Positions 6,960-13,195 of a stretch of 14,221 nucleotides of DNA are shown here, piece by piece (position 1 is the stretch's first letter; every line of letters begins with the position of its first letter). The notes under the pieces are model-generated. The model had not been told where the DNA came from and made no database searches. It saw nothing but the letters and a program-made list of their open reading frames with translations. The stretch comes from Patescibacteria group bacterium UBA6130 (GTDB taxonomy: Bacteria; Patescibacteriota; Microgenomatia; UBA12405; UBA6130), in assembly GCA_002428285.1 (NCBI GenBank), contig DIVO01000035.1, positions 1 through 14,221 of the forward strand, written 5' to 3'. The position numbers were made by a program, and so were the translations under genes.

Positions 6960-6964
6960 TAGTC

Positions 6965-7366
6965 ATGAAGACTGATTGTATTTTTTGTAAAATCTCCAAC
7001 AAAGAAATTCCTGCAAAAATTATCTACGAAGATAAAGATTTTTTAGCCTTTTTAGATATCAAGCCTTGGGTTAGAGGGCATACATTAGTAATTCCTAAAA
7101 AACATTATCATTGGGTTTGGGAGGTAGAGAATTCCGGAAGATACTTTGAGGTTGTCAGCATGGTTGCCAATCATTATAAAAAGGTTTTTGTTACCGAATT
7201 TGTCTTTAGCTTTATCTATGGATATGATGTTCCTCATGCTCACATTCACCTTCTTCCTGATTCAAGAGGTAAAATTGCTATTTATCCAAAAGAGAAAATT
7301 GAGGCAAGCCCAGGGGAGTTAGAGAAAGTATATCAAAAGGTTAAGCTTGAGGTTCAGAAGGAGTAA
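6965..7366 (+). CDS. HIT family (Hint-like) nucleotide hydrolase or transferase
   Basis: Hint-type proteins bind purine nucleotides and hydrolyse phosphoramidates such as AMP-lysine. This 133-residue protein has the N-terminal CIFCKI (C5, C8), typical of zinc-binding Hint proteins, then a beta segment ending IYEDKDFLAFLDI and the HTLVIPKKHY strand (39-48). The histidine triad is PHAHIHLLP with H91, H93 and H95, the central His being the expected nucleophile. The segment between the core and the triad (VANHYKKVFVTEFVFSFIYGYDV) is somewhat divergent but keeps the GYDVPH approach. The physiological substrate is unknown. It is read divergently from tsaD, and its last 13 bases overlap the end of the convergent tsaC-tsaE gene. 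Confidence 0.93.
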   Translation: MKTDCIFCKISNKEIPAKIIYEDKDFLAFLDIKPWVRGHTLVIPKKHYHWVWEVENSGRYFEVVSMVANHYKKVFVTEFVFSFIYGYDVPHAHIHLLPDSRGKIAIYPKEKIEASPGELEKVYQKVKLEVQKE

Positions 7367-8436
7367 GAAATCTTTCTGATATTTTCATCATCAAAATTAT
7401 GTTCAAGTTTTACCCAGATTATTTTATTTTTAACTAATTTTTCATAGCTCTTTAAAACTTTCATACCCTTTTCTGCCCACTCAAGAGCAATAACATTTCT
7501 TTTTGATAACATTTTATCAAATCCAAGAGCTTTCAATACTTCTGGTTTTTCTGCCCGCCAAGCGTCAATATGGATAAAAGTTCCCGTACTTTTATCAAAT
7601 GAAAATTGATACTCGTTGGCAAAAGTATATGTGGGTGAGGTAATTACCTCTTTGATACCAAGAGCTTTGCCAATACCTTTAGCAAACTGAGTTTTACCGC
7701 TTCCAAGTTCTCCCTGTAAAGCAAATATCAGCGAACCTTTATTCAAACAGCTTAAGTTGTCTTTAGTTAGTTTTTCGCCTAAAAGCATTGTTTCTGTATC
7801 TGAATAAGTAGTAATCGTTTTCGAACCAATCTCGGAAAAATTTATTTTTCCCCTTCGTAATATTTCAATTTCCTCACCGGTAGTATTAATAACTACGGAT
7901 GGCGGATTATTTTTTAAAGTCCCGGCATCAATAATTAATCCAATCAGCTTTTTTTTCTTTTCTGACAAATTATATAAGATATCATTTATAGAGTATGGAG
8001 TTTTGCCTCCGGAAATGTTAGCAGATGTAGCAGTGATTGGTTTTTTAAACTTTTTAATTATCCTTTTGGGAATTGAGTGGTCGGGAAATCTTACTCCCAA
8101 GGTTCCCATTTCCGACTCAAGACGACTATCCACTTTATGCTTTCCGTTTGCAACAACTGTGATAGGACCAGGAAGGAACTTGTCAAAAATATTTTCTGCA
8201 GTTGGGTTTAAAATAATATAATCTCTTGCCATCTTTTTACTCGAAACAGCTATAGAAACAGGTTTTCCCTTTCTATCTCCTTTATATTGCATAAGTTTAT
8301 CAATGGCTATTTGATTTGTTGCATCTGCTCCAATGCCATAACATGTTTCGGTTGGATATATTATCAGCTCTCCCTTTTTCAAAGAGTTTATAGCCATGCC
8401 TAAATAATTTTCCTTATCTACTTCTACAATTTTCAT
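7354..8436 (-). CDS. tsaC/tsaE: TsaC-TsaE fusion: threonylcarbamoyl-AMP synthase plus t6A ATPase
   Basis: The ATG at 8436 (MKIVEVDKEN) is chosen over the in-frame ATG at 8502 because it opens directly onto the conserved TsaC N-terminus and has a -10 box six bases upstream; the 22 extra residues are unlike the family. Residues 1-200 form a YrdC/Sua5 domain: GELIIYPTETCYGIG (22-36), the KGDRKGKP loop (52-59), LPGPITVV (88-95), GVRFPDH (114-120) and TSANISGG (137-144). It makes TC-AMP from threonine, bicarbonate and ATP. Residues 207-360 form a TsaE domain: Walker A GELGSGKT (242-249), SPTYTFANEY (267-276), HIDAWR (289-294) and LEWAEK (318-323). TsaE is the ATPase that works with TsaB-TsaD. Both domains look intact with no internal stop, so a true fusion is likely. 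The 3' end overlaps the HIT gene by 13 bases. Confidence 0.95.
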   Translation of the reverse strand: MKIVEVDKENYLGMAINSLKKGELIIYPTETCYGIGADATNQIAIDKLMQYKGDRKGKPVSIAVSSKKMARDYIILNPTAENIFDKFLPGPITVVANGKHKVDSRLESEMGTLGVRFPDHSIPKRIIKKFKKPITATSANISGGKTPYSINDILYNLSEKKKKLIGLIIDAGTLKNNPPSVVINTTGEEIEILRRGKINFSEIGSKTITTYSDTETMLLGEKLTKDNLSCLNKGSLIFALQGELGSGKTQFAKGIGKALGIKEVITSPTYTFANEYQFSFDKSTGTFIHIDAWRAEKPEVLKALGFDKMLSKRNVIALEWAEKGMKVLKSYEKLVKNKIIWVKLEHNFDDENIRKISYSF

Positions 8437-8442
8437 GCCTGT

Positions 8443-8469
8443 ATTATAACCTTTAAAAACAACATACAA
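8443..8469 (-). promoter_or_regulatory. Leaderless promoter of the tsaC-tsaE gene
   Basis: On the minus strand TATAAT (8448 down to 8443) is followed by six bases (ACAGGC) and then ATG 8436, predicting a transcript that begins at the start codon. TTGTAT (8469-8464) with a 15-base spacer is the best -35, the same short spacing as the HIT promoter. Confidence 0.55.
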
Positions 8470-8585
8470 AAAGCAGATAAGTAAAAAACATGAATATTGC
8501 AATGTAATCTAAAATGGAAGAAAGCAATATGATAGAGTAGAATAATTAAAGTTAAATTTTTAGAAAAAGGCAAAAGCCAAATATA

Positions 8586-9737
8586 ATGAACAAACAAAAA
8601 AATGCAGTAGTTGTTATTCCTACTTATAATGAATCCGAGACTATCGGTAAGATGATAGACCATTTGTTTTCAGTTACTTTCCCTAAGTCTCCGGGTTGGA
8701 ATTGTAAAGTCTTAATTGTTGATGCTAAATCTCCTGATGGAACATCTGAAATTGTTAAAGAGAAGCAAAAAAAATACAGTAATTTAGACTTATATATTGA
8801 GGAGAAAAAAGAAGGCATTGGTGCAGCGTATGTCAAAGGCTTTAGAAGAGCCATGGAAAAGCTTGACGCAGATGTAGTTATAGAATTTGATGGAGATTTT
8901 CAGCATCCTCCCGAAACTATTCCTGTAATGTTGGGCGAAATTGACAAGGGTTATGATTATGTTTTAGGTTCAAGAAAAATTCAAGGTGGTTCAAATCCTA
9001 AGGGATGGGGTTTTAAAAGAGTCTTTTTTTCTGAGGTTGGAGGTTTAGCAGCAAGATTTATTCTTTTTTTTCCTACAAAGAAATTTTTTTCAATTACGGA
9101 TCCAACCACTGGTTTAAAAGCTTCGAGAGTAGATGGATTTGTTAATAAAATGAAGATGGATAACCTTTACTCACGCAGTTTCGGCTATAAACTTGAATTT
9201 TTATATCAGATGATAAATTTGGATGCAAAGGTCAAGGAAATACCGCTAAAATTTCAACTTCGTGAAGCAGGGGAGTCTAAGATTGCCTCGGGTACTCCTA
9301 AAGACATTCTTCGGACAACAATCTTGTTGAGATTAAATGATCCAAAAACTCAAAGTTTTATAAAATTTGGCGTTGTCGGTTTTGTTGGTTATATAGTAAA
9401 TGCATTGGGACTTGAATTATTTTTCCGCTTAGGACTTAGCGCAGGAATTGCAGCTGCACTTGGTGCTGAATTATCAATTATTTCTAATTTTACCTGGAAT
9501 AATCTTTGGACATTTTCCAGTAAAAAGATAAGCGGAGTTATCAAGATTATTAAGAAATTTTTGGCCTTCAACTTTACTTCAGCCGGAGCTGTGATTATTC
9601 AGTTTATTGTAGTTGGTTTAGGAACAAAGTTTTTTGGAGATCAATGGAGACAGGTCTTACTTGTAATCGCCATAGGTTTCTTTATCATTCCCTACAACTG
9701 GCTTATGTACAACAAATTCATTTGGAAGAAGAAATAA
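8586..9737 (+). CDS. Polyprenol-phosphate sugar synthase (DPM1-like GT2) fused to GtrA domain
   Basis: The 383-residue protein has an N-terminal GT2 domain (about 7-240) of the dolichol-phosphate mannose synthase type. This type transfers a sugar from a nucleotide sugar to a polyprenol phosphate on the cytoplasmic face. Marks are VVVIPTYNESETI (8-20), the metal-binding FDGDFQHPPE (101-110, D102 and D104), GSRKIQGG (128-135) and DPTTGLKA (172-179). Residues 256-380 form a GtrA-type domain with four likely helices (about 260-280, 285-305, 325-347, 355-375). Fusion of a DPM1-like domain to a four-helix membrane part is known from archaeal enzymes such as the Pyrococcus synthase. One oddity is VDAKSPDGT (45-53), where DPM1 proteins usually have VDDNSPDGT. 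Sugar identity is not readable from sequence. It ends 20 bases from the convergent GT-C gene. Confidence 0.92.
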   Translation: MNKQKNAVVVIPTYNESETIGKMIDHLFSVTFPKSPGWNCKVLIVDAKSPDGTSEIVKEKQKKYSNLDLYIEEKKEGIGAAYVKGFRRAMEKLDADVVIEFDGDFQHPPETIPVMLGEIDKGYDYVLGSRKIQGGSNPKGWGFKRVFFSEVGGLAARFILFFPTKKFFSITDPTTGLKASRVDGFVNKMKMDNLYSRSFGYKLEFLYQMINLDAKVKEIPLKFQLREAGESKIASGTPKDILRTTILLRLNDPKTQSFIKFGVVGFVGYIVNALGLELFFRLGLSAGIAAALGAELSIISNFTWNNLWTFSSKKISGVIKIIKKFLAFNFTSAGAVIIQFIVVGLGTKFFGDQWRQVLLVIAIGFFIIPYNWLMYNKFIWKKK

Positions 9738-9742
9738 CTTTT

Positions 9743-9764
9743 TAATTAATCTTTAAATTAATTA
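9743..9764 (+). terminator. AT-only inverted repeat between convergent genes
   Basis: TAATTAAT (9743-9750) pairs with ATTAATTA (9757-9764) around a six-base loop. It starts six bases after the GT2-GtrA stop and runs into the end of the opposing gene. It could weakly terminate transcription in both directions, but the stem has no G-C pair and no long T-run follows, so it may be chance in AT-rich DNA. Confidence 0.25.
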
Positions 9765-10855
9765 TATGGGGTCCAGTCTGCCACAGGCGCTGTGTTTTGT
9801 GAGATAAAGTTTATGGAATACAGATAAATAGCAGGAAGTAAAATCAAAAATAATATTTTGAATTCCTTTTTTCTTAAGAAATCATTAAATGCGATAATGG
9901 CAAAGGGATAAATTGGGGCCGAGTATCTTGAAATGTCTCTATGGGCAACGAATATGGTAGCGATGAAAAAAACCAAGGGAAAAAGAAACATGATATCAGT
10001 TTTATATTTTTCGTAAAGCTTTATCAAAACCACACCTCCCAAAAGATATATAAAAATTATGTCCTCCATCCAAATGTCGCCTAGCCAAGGTCTAGAGGAG
10101 TCAAAAACTTGAAAAGGAGGAAATACAAGATGAAAGTTATCTCCTGATTGGAAATAGGCAAAAAAATTACCGATTTGGAAGAAATACAAGCTAAATACTC
10201 CAATTACAGCCAAAGGTACAACTAGGTAAACTAAATATTTTGAAATATTTTTTATCAGGTTCTGTCGCCAATTTTTGATAAGGTAATCAATTCCGTAAGC
10301 AACTAACAAAAGAACTGCTGGAGTTTTTATGGTTTGAGCAAATGCTAAAAATATTGCTGAATATAAATACTTATCTTTTTTATAAAAATAAATTGAACTA
10401 ACTATAGAAAATAAAAACCAAGGTTCAGGTGCTCCTACGGTTCTAAGGATTAAAAATCTGGCTGGCAGAAATAATGCCAAAACAACTAAATAAACTTTTT
10501 GTTTAATTTTCAAAAGATCAAACAGCAAATAAAGACTAATAGCATAAAGAATGGTTCCCAGTAATGTGCTGAAAATCATTGCCCACCAGCCGGGTAAAAT
10601 CACATCAAATATAGAGATAGTTGCCGGATAACCAGGAAAGTGAGCGGGATAGTATTCGAGTGGCAAAGATAAGGAAAAGCTTCTCGATATACACTGAGGA
10701 TTGTACCAGCATTTTGATATTACTAAATAGTTAGGTCCATCGTAATTAGCGAAAAGCTGAAATGTTTGGTTGTTTATTATAAATGGAAGCCATACAATAA
10801 TAGAAGTAATAAACACAATAGCAACGAGAAAAAGTATGTTTTTCGTTTTTGTCAT
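9758..10855 (-). CDS. PIG-V-like GT-C membrane glycosyltransferase
   Basis: The 365-residue protein has around eight to ten hydrophobic helices and the look of a GT-C enzyme using a lipid-linked sugar on the outer face. The first outside loop carries ANYDGPNYLVISK (36-48, D39), similar to the catalytic-loop WDGxxYxxIA motif of PIG-V-type mannosyltransferases. HFPGYPATI (72-80) resembles the FPLYPLLI segment of that family. GAPEPWFLFS (141-150), KTPA (177-180) and HRDISRYSAPIYP (305-317) are further polar motifs facing the membrane surface. The length is modest, but start and end look natural. It is read against its neighbours and converges with the GT2-GtrA gene. The acceptor is unknown, and the family call is by motif resemblance only. 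Confidence 0.75.
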   Translation of the reverse strand: MTKTKNILFLVAIVFITSIIVWLPFIINNQTFQLFANYDGPNYLVISKCWYNPQCISRSFSLSLPLEYYPAHFPGYPATISIFDVILPGWWAMIFSTLLGTILYAISLYLLFDLLKIKQKVYLVVLALFLPARFLILRTVGAPEPWFLFSIVSSIYFYKKDKYLYSAIFLAFAQTIKTPAVLLLVAYGIDYLIKNWRQNLIKNISKYLVYLVVPLAVIGVFSLYFFQIGNFFAYFQSGDNFHLVFPPFQVFDSSRPWLGDIWMEDIIFIYLLGGVVLIKLYEKYKTDIMFLFPLVFFIATIFVAHRDISRYSAPIYPFAIIAFNDFLRKKEFKILFLILLPAIYLYSINFISQNTAPVADWTPYN

Positions 10856-10865
10856 CTTTGCTTAA

Positions 10866-10883
10866 AGTTATGATAACATAACT
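10866..10883. promoter_or_regulatory. 18-base palindrome in a divergent promoter gap
   Basis: AGTTATG (10866-10872) and CATAACT (10877-10883) form seven-base arms around ATAA. It lies in the 82-base gap between the divergent PIG-V-like and GT2 genes, 10 bases before the minus-strand ATG. The position fits an operator, but only one copy is seen and no regulator gene is nearby. Confidence 0.3.
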
Positions 10884-10937
10884 AAATAACCGATTTTTAA
10901 AATAAATATTATTGATTAAATTTACAAATCAAAAAAT

Positions 10938-11663
10938 ATGAACGACAATAAAAAACATTTTCTTCTTAAAGAATTATCTGTTTTTTTCCCTGCATATAAT
11001 GAAGAAGAAAATATCCAAAATACTGTTGAAGAAGCCATTAAAGTTTTAAAAGATGCGGTTAAGACGTGGGAAATAATTGTCGTTAATGATGGCAGTACGG
11101 ATAAAACGGGAAAAATAGTAGAAAAACTAATTAAAAAATACCCTCAAAATGTCAAAATGATTACCCACAATCCCAATAGGGGTTATGGGGCAGCCTTAAA
11201 AAGCGGTCTTTATTCTTCAAAATATAAATATATAACCTTTACAGACTCTGACGGTCAATTCAAGTTTGACGAAATATACAACCTTATTAGCTCTCTTAAA
11301 GATAATAAGGCAGACATAGTGATTGGTTACAGAATTAAAAGAATGGATCCTCCTTCCAGAGTAATTTTGGCAAGTATGCTTAAAATTTGGAACTTGATTT
11401 GGTATGGGGTTTGGTTTAAAGATGCAGATTGTGCTTTTAAGTTGTTTAAAAAAGAAATCATTGACGAGATTCCTCCTTTGAAAACAGAGAGTGCCATAAC
11501 TACCACTGAATTTTTGATAAGAGCAAAGAAAGCTGGATATAAATTTACCCAGGTTGGAGTGCGCCATTATCCAAGAACTGCAGGAACTCAAACAGGAAGT
11601 AATCCTAAAGTTATTTTAAAAGCCGCTAAAGACAGTCTAAAGCTATGGAAAGCTCTTCATTAA
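10938..11663 (+). CDS. GT2 polyprenol-phosphate glycosyltransferase, soluble type
   Basis: This 241-residue family 2 glycosyltransferase probably loads a sugar onto polyprenol phosphate, as DPM1-like enzymes do. Marks are LSVFFPAYNEEENI (13-26), IIVVNDGSTDKTG (46-58), NRGYGAALKSG (80-90), the metal-binding FTDSDGQF (101-108, D103 and D105), DADCAFKLF (162-170) and RHYPRTAGTQTG (209-220). The last of these resembles the H-x-x-R-x-x-G-x-S/T region in polyprenol-sugar synthases. There is no C-terminal membrane domain, unlike the GtrA-fused synthase upstream, so membrane association would be peripheral. The next gene starts 19 bases before its end in another frame, implying co-transcription and coupled translation with the GT-C enzyme. 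No clear ribosome binding site or promoter is seen. Confidence 0.9.
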   Translation: MNDNKKHFLLKELSVFFPAYNEEENIQNTVEEAIKVLKDAVKTWEIIVVNDGSTDKTGKIVEKLIKKYPQNVKMITHNPNRGYGAALKSGLYSSKYKYITFTDSDGQFKFDEIYNLISSLKDNKADIVIGYRIKRMDPPSRVILASMLKIWNLIWYGVWFKDADCAFKLFKKEIIDEIPPLKTESAITTTEFLIRAKKAGYKFTQVGVRHYPRTAGTQTGSNPKVILKAAKDSLKLWKALH

Positions 11664-13195
11664 ATACACTTAATTGTCCGCTTTTTCTAAAGCTATTTAA
11701 TAAAAAGGTAAACGTTTATTCCTTATCCATTGTTTTGATTATTATTCTTGCAGCTTTTTTACGGCTCTTTAGAATATCGGAACACATGGAATTTTTGGGG
11801 GATCAGGGAAGGGATGTCTTATTGGTTGCAAAATTGTTAAAGGAGGGAGATTTGCTGTTTATCGGTCCTCAAACTTCAGTTGGGAACATGTATCTGGGTC
11901 CTTGGTACTACTATATGATGGCGCCTTTTCTTTTGATATTTAATTACAATCCAGTTGGTCCGTCAGTTATGGTTGTTCTAATTTCCCTGTTAACTACATA
12001 TTTAATTTATGAATTTTCGAAGAGATGGTTTAATCCAATTGTTGGAATAATATCTGCCTTATTATTCGCCCTCTCACCCGTAGTGGTAAAATTTTCCTCT
12101 TTCTCTTGGAATCCAAATGTTATGCCCTTTTTTTCTTTACTGGTAATCTGGTCTGTTTGGAAAATTTATAAAGGGGGAAGTAGAAAATACTTCTTGCTTT
12201 TTGGGATTAGTTTTGCTTTAGCATTAAATTCTCATTACCTTGCCTTGCTCTTAATTCCTCCGGCAGGATTATTTTTAGGATTAAGATTCTTAGGAACAAA
12301 AGATAAAAAACAATTCATTGCAAAATTGTTATGGTCACTTGCTGTATTTATGCTGATAATGTCACCATTGGTTGCTTTTGAAATTAAACACGATTTTGTT
12401 TTATTTAATGCTTTTAGCAAATTTACTTTCCAGAAGGAAGGAAGTATAAATTTTTCCGGAATATTAAATAATCTGTTTATTAATTGGAATTTGATCTTTG
12501 AAAGGTTGGTTTTGGGAAAGGAAAAGTATTTATCAACTTTCCTAAGTCTAGTCTTTGCCTTTGGAATATTTTTGGTTGGTTTAAAAGAAAATAAAAACAT
12601 CAGCATAGACTTTAAAAGGTTGTTGAACAAGCCATTTGTATATTTAACTATTTGGTATTTACTGGGAATTATTGGCTTAAGTAGTTATAAAAATGAAATA
12701 TATGACCATTATTTTGGCTTTTTATTTTCTTTGCCATTTATTCTTGTGTCCTATTTATTGTTTAAGCTATTTAATCAGAAAACCATTGGAAAAATTCTAT
12801 CGATACTAATTCTATTTTTTCTTTTGTATCTAAATATTAAAAATAGTAATCTCTGGATAAACCCAAACAATCAGCTTCAAACTACCAAACAGGTTGATGA
12901 ACTTATAATAAATAATTCAGATAACAAGTCATTTAATTTAGCCCTTCTCGCTAAGCAAAATTACGATATGCCATACAGATACTTTTTCTACATTAATGAT
13001 CAGCCCCTCTTTGATCTTCATGAACAAATCACTGATCAGTTATTTGTCATTTGTGAAACTTGGAATACCGAATGCAATCCCCTAGGTCATCCTTTATGGG
13101 AAATCGCTGCTTTCGGATGGGCAAAAATAGACCATCAATGGAATTTAAATGGGATTGAAATATTTAAACTTGTTCCAAATGAAGAAGCGGATTAA
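11645..13195 (+). CDS. GT39-like GT-C membrane glycosyltransferase (PMT/ArnT type)
   Basis: The 516-residue multi-span membrane protein is of the dolichyl-phosphate-mannose-protein mannosyltransferase/ArnT superfamily. After the first helix the outside loop carries FLGDQGRDVLL (50-60), where D53 and D57 take the place of the acidic motif that binds the lipid-phosphate sugar. IGPQTSVGNMYLGPWYYY (73-90) follows, and SFSWNPNVMPFF marks the next helix. About ten further helices and a C-terminal soluble part of about 120 residues complete it; the latter includes two Cys in VICETWNTECNP, a possible disulfide pair if outside. It overlaps the upstream GT2 gene by 19 bases, suggesting that the GT2 product supplies its lipid-linked sugar. 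The following gene overlaps its end by 17 bases. The acceptor (protein or glycan) is unknown. Confidence 0.88.
   Translation: MESSSLNTLNCPLFLKLFNKKVNVYSLSIVLIIILAAFLRLFRISEHMEFLGDQGRDVLLVAKLLKEGDLLFIGPQTSVGNMYLGPWYYYMMAPFLLIFNYNPVGPSVMVVLISLLTTYLIYEFSKRWFNPIVGIISALLFALSPVVVKFSSFSWNPNVMPFFSLLVIWSVWKIYKGGSRKYFLLFGISFALALNSHYLALLLIPPAGLFLGLRFLGTKDKKQFIAKLLWSLAVFMLIMSPLVAFEIKHDFVLFNAFSKFTFQKEGSINFSGILNNLFINWNLIFERLVLGKEKYLSTFLSLVFAFGIFLVGLKENKNISIDFKRLLNKPFVYLTIWYLLGIIGLSSYKNEIYDHYFGFLFSLPFILVSYLLFKLFNQKTIGKILSILILFFLLYLNIKNSNLWINPNNQLQTTKQVDELIINNSDNKSFNLALLAKQNYDMPYRYFFYINDQPLFDLHEQITDQLFVICETWNTECNPLGHPLWEIAAFGWAKIDHQWNLNGIEIFKLVPNEEAD

Noticed and set aside
8437..8502. Longer start for the TsaC-TsaE protein adding a hydrophobic 22-residue leader
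   Set aside because: A cytoplasmic enzyme needs no such leader, the family N-terminus begins at 8436, and a TATAAT box lies inside the added part.
8515..8543. TGGAAG-N17-TAGAAT as promoter of the GT2-GtrA gene
   Set aside because: The -10 is fair but the -35 matches at only three positions, so it is not supported beyond chance in this AT-rich gap.
8582..8587. TATAAT overlapping the start codon of the GT2-GtrA gene
   Set aside because: Transcription would begin inside the coding sequence; the match arises from the ATG itself in AT-rich sequence.
9389..9571. Minus-strand open frames inside the GT2-GtrA gene and similar ones elsewhere
   Set aside because: They are antisense shadows of well-supported genes and show no family motifs or start signals.
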